NCBI GenBank assembly: GCA_028875175.1
Contig: JAPPFO010000087.1
Location: forward strand, 1 to 8,100
Origin: Chloroflexota bacterium
Lineage (GTDB): Bacteria > Chloroflexota > UBA11872
Length of the DNA: 8,100 bases
Reading direction: 5' to 3'
The translations under genes and the position numbers were made by a program. Numbering within the stretch: position 1 is the stretch's first letter; each line of letters starts with the position of its first letter. The notes beneath the pieces were generated by a model, which saw only the letters and a list, made by a program, of their open reading frames with translations, had not been told where the DNA came from and made no database searches. Below are positions 6,541-8,100 of the stretch, in pieces.

Positions 6541-6550
6541 GCCACGTGGC
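6541..6550. promoter_or_regulatory. Perfect 10-bp palindrome, candidate operator
   Basis: GCCACGTGGC reads the same on both strands and lies in the 138-bp divergent spacer, 18 bp before the GTG of the Gfo/Idh/MocA gene and 2 bp past the -10-like TAGGCT on that strand, so it would cover the expected transcription start. A bound repressor there could block the dehydrogenase-cupin operon. A palindrome of this length can also occur by chance in GC-rich DNA. Confidence 0.3.
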
Positions 6551-6552
6551 TC

Positions 6553-6581
6553 AGCCTAGAACGCACACGGCAGGGCGTCGA
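6553..6581 (-). promoter_or_regulatory. Candidate promoter of the Gfo/Idh/MocA-cupin operon
   Basis: On the minus strand TCGACG (6581-6576, four of six matches to TTGACA) and TAGGCT (6558-6553, T1, A2 and T6 of TATAAT) are spaced by exactly 17 bp. The expected start falls in or near the palindrome at 6541-6550, giving a leader of roughly 25 nt that contains AGGAGG. Both hexamers are weak. Confidence 0.3.
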
Positions 6582-6601
6582 CAGGTCGGGAGGTGCAAGC
6601 G

Positions 6602-6631
6602 TTGACACTGGAGCGTTCACCCGTTGACGAT
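6602..6631 (+). promoter_or_regulatory. Candidate promoter of the maleate-isomerase-like/HyuA operon
   Basis: TTGACA (6602-6607) is a perfect -35 hexamer. GACGAT (6626-6631) is a weak -10 at 18-bp spacing, keeping A2, A5 and T6 of TATAAT. Transcription would start about 20 nt before the ATG at 6661, leaving room for the GAGG site at 6650-6653. GTTGAC also occurs twice, at 6601 and 6623, 22 bp apart. Confidence 0.33.
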
Positions 6632-6660
6632 GTCTGCGTGGGACTCCGCGAGGCGCTGAC

Positions 6661-7380
6661 ATGCAACGTGTAGGGCTGCTGGTTCCGTCGGTCAATACGG
6701 TGGTGGAGCCGGAGTTCTGGCGGCTGACGCCGCCGACCGCGAGCGTGCACTCGGCGCGGATGCGGAACTCGACCTGCGACGTCGAAGACTCTCGCCAGAT
6801 GCTGGCGCATGCCGAGCGGGCGGCGGACGAAGTAGGGAGCGCGCTGGTGGACGTTGTGGCGTTTGCCTGCACGGCCAGCAGCTTTGTGGACGGACGCGAC
6901 GGCGAGGCCGCGCTGCACGACTTGATTTCGTCGGCCGCCAACGCACCGGCCATTACCACTTCGGGCGCGGTGGCCGAGGCTTTGAAGTCGTTGGGTAGCC
7001 GCCGGGTGGCGCTGTATACGCCCTATCCGGACGAGTTGAACGATCACGAGGAGGAGTTCCTGGCCACGCACGGCATCGAGACGGTGTGCGCGTACGGAAT
7101 GGGCGTTTCCGCGGCCGTAGAGATTGCCGACGTGACGTCGGACGAACTGCGCGAGTTCGTGGACGTGCAGCCGCCGCCGGCCGAGGCCGACACGATTTTC
7201 CTCTCGTGTACCAACCTGGCGACCTTCGAGGTCATCCGGCCGCTGGAAGCGGCGTACGGTTTGCCAGTGGTCAGCAGCAACAGCGCGACCTTCGCGGCTG
7301 TCGGGCGGCGGCTTGGGTGGGAGATTCCGCCTGTGCTGGGAGCGCTGGCCGGACGAGCGGCGGCGGCCGCTCTCACGTAG
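6661..7380 (+). CDS. Maleate cis-trans isomerase-like protein (Asp/Glu racemase superfamily)
   Basis: A 239-residue cytoplasmic enzyme of the maleate isomerase/arylmalonate decarboxylase branch of the Asp/Glu/hydantoin racemase superfamily, at the usual length. The N-terminal GLLVPSVNTVVEPEFW at 5-20 is characteristic. Two active-site cysteines are present, C70 in FACTASS and C183 in LSCTNL, each on the matching strand of the two half-domains. Arylmalonate decarboxylases keep only the second, so the pair favours an isomerase or racemase using both. ITTSGAV at 98-104 and VVSSNSAT at 203-210 are further conserved segments. The ATG at 6661 has GAGG 7 nt upstream. The HyuA-like gene follows 41 bp later on the same strand, so a ring-opening or amide pathway with an isomerase/racemase step is likely. 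Maleate itself is not proven as the substrate. Confidence 0.88.
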   Translation: MQRVGLLVPSVNTVVEPEFWRLTPPTASVHSARMRNSTCDVEDSRQMLAHAERAADEVGSALVDVVAFACTASSFVDGRDGEAALHDLISSAANAPAITTSGAVAEALKSLGSRRVALYTPYPDELNDHEEEFLATHGIETVCAYGMGVSAAVEIADVTSDELREFVDVQPPPAEADTIFLSCTNLATFEVIRPLEAAYGLPVVSSNSATFAAVGRRLGWEIPPVLGALAGRAAAAALT

Positions 7381-7421
7381 CGACCCGCAGATTGAAGGCC
7401 GATAGTCGGAGCCCCGGCGGC

Positions 7422-8100
7422 TTGCGAGCGGCAGCCGACGTTGGCGGCACATTCACGGACCTCGTGGCTGTGGATGCTCAGGGCGCCGTCGCTCGGCATA
7501 AGACGCTGTCGACGCCGCCCAACTTTGACGCGGGAGTCCTCGCGGGCCTCAAGGCTTGTTGCGGCGGCTCGCTTGAGCTGCTCGCCAGCCTGTTGCACGC
7601 CAGCACGGTGGCGACGAACGCCATCCTGGAGCGACGCGGGCCGCGGACAGGACTGATAACCACCGAGGGATTCCGCGATGTGCTCGAGATTGGGCGGCTG
7701 CGCTATCCACGCTTGTACGACCTGAGCTGGTTGCGACCGGAGCCGCTGGTGGAGCGCCGGTTGCGGCTGGGCGTGGGCGAACGCATGGCAGCCGACGGGT
7801 CGGTGGTGAGGCCGCTGGACGAGAGGAGCGTGGCCGCGGCGTTGGACGTGCTGGTGAAAGCGGACGTTGAGGCCGTGGCGATCTGCCTGCTGAACTCGTA
7901 TGTCAACGATCGTCACGAAGTCGAGGTGGAGCGACTGGTGCGGGAGCGGCTGCCGGAGGCGGCGGTGTCCCGAAGCTCGGCGGTGCTGCCGCTGATCCGG
8001 GAGTACGACCGCACCAGCACGACAGTCATCAACGCGTACCTGCAGCCGGTGATGGGGGACTACCTGGGGCGGCTGGCCGAGGCGTTGCAGGATGCGGGCT
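7422..8100 (+). CDS. Hydantoinase/oxoprolinase subunit A (HyuA-like), N-terminal part
   Basis: ATP-dependent N-methylhydantoinase/5-oxoprolinase-type subunit A, or a related acetone-carboxylase-like subunit. 226 codons are visible and the right edge cuts it; the family is usually about 650-700 residues. The acetate-kinase-like ATP-binding start DVGGTFTDLVAVD is at 6-18. HASTVATNAILERRG is at 59-73, GLITTEGFRDVLEIGR at 77-92, and a REYDRTSTTVINAYLQPVM segment near 190-208 marks the end of the N-terminal domain and start of the central one. No ATG or GTG precedes the first motif. The TTG at 7422 puts five residues before DVGGT, as in relatives with an MxIGVDVGGT start, and GGAG lies 10 nt upstream. 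A TTG at 7392 is the alternative, without a ribosome site. A HyuB partner probably follows beyond 8100. Confidence 0.88.
   Translation, partial: MRAAADVGGTFTDLVAVDAQGAVARHKTLSTPPNFDAGVLAGLKACCGGSLELLASLLHASTVATNAILERRGPRTGLITTEGFRDVLEIGRLRYPRLYDLSWLRPEPLVERRLRLGVGERMAADGSVVRPLDERSVAAALDVLVKADVEAVAICLLNSYVNDRHEVEVERLVRERLPEAAVSRSSAVLPLIREYDRTSTTVINAYLQPVMGDYLGRLAEALQDAG

Noticed and set aside
6556..7452. Minus-strand open frame (298 codons) opposite the maleate-isomerase-like gene.
   Set aside because: It covers the divergent promoter spacer and is antisense to a gene with both family cysteines; Arg/His-rich composition is typical of a shadow frame.
7044..7916. Minus-strand open frame (290 codons) opposite the end of the isomerase gene and the HyuA start.
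   Set aside because: It is antisense to two confident genes, spans their junction, and has no recognisable motif.

Overview
The window is GC-rich bacterial chromosome, densely packed with metabolic genes. There are no tRNA, rRNA, CRISPR, insertion-sequence or phage features. Starts are a mix of ATG, GTG and TTG; some have strong GGAGG-type ribosome binding sites and others have none. The families present are a sulfatase, an SDR, a Gfo/Idh/MocA oxidoreductase, a DUF4432 sugar-epimerase-like protein, a cupin, an MFS carrier, a maleate-isomerase-like protein and a hydantoinase A subunit. This mixture resembles catabolic gene-rich, heterotrophic lineages such as marine or sponge-associated Chloroflexota (SAR202-like). 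That assignment is an impression from gene content, not something the sequence proves.

Layout. Positions 1-3885 hold a minus-strand run read from right to left: MFS transporter (3885-2635), DUF4432 sugar-epimerase-like protein (2581-1499), YbgC/FadM-type hotdog thioesterase (1506-1096, GTG start), nucleoside 2-deoxyribosyltransferase-like protein (1096-569) and a sulfatase cut by the left edge (494-1). The middle three genes are tightly packed, with overlaps of 8 nt and 1 nt. An 80-bp divergent spacer separates this run from a plus-strand SDR (3966-4763). The SDR converges, with a 23-bp gap, on a minus-strand pair: a GTG-started Gfo/Idh/MocA dehydrogenase (6522-5437) followed 2 nt later by a cupin with an Ala-rich helical tail (5434-4787). 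A 138-bp divergent spacer (6523-6660) with candidate promoters and a perfect 10-bp palindrome leads to a plus-strand pair. This pair is a two-cysteine maleate-isomerase/Asp-Glu-racemase family enzyme (6661-7380) and the N-terminal part of a HyuA-type hydantoinase/oxoprolinase (TTG start near 7422), cut by the right edge.

How the genes may work together (inference). The sulfatase, DUF4432 protein, MFS carrier, SDR, Gfo/Idh/MocA enzyme and cupin would fit uptake, desulfation and oxidation of an unusual, possibly sulfated, sugar or related small molecule. The right-hand pair looks like a separate pathway for a cyclic amide or dicarboxylate (hydantoin-, oxoproline- or maleate-type). No gene here identifies a substrate. 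I see no clear candidate for a wholly new system. The points most worth a second look are the isomerase-HyuA pairing, the cupin tail, the deoxyribosyltransferase-like gene inside a sugar/thioesterase operon, and several inverted repeats placed over candidate promoter or ribosome-binding elements.
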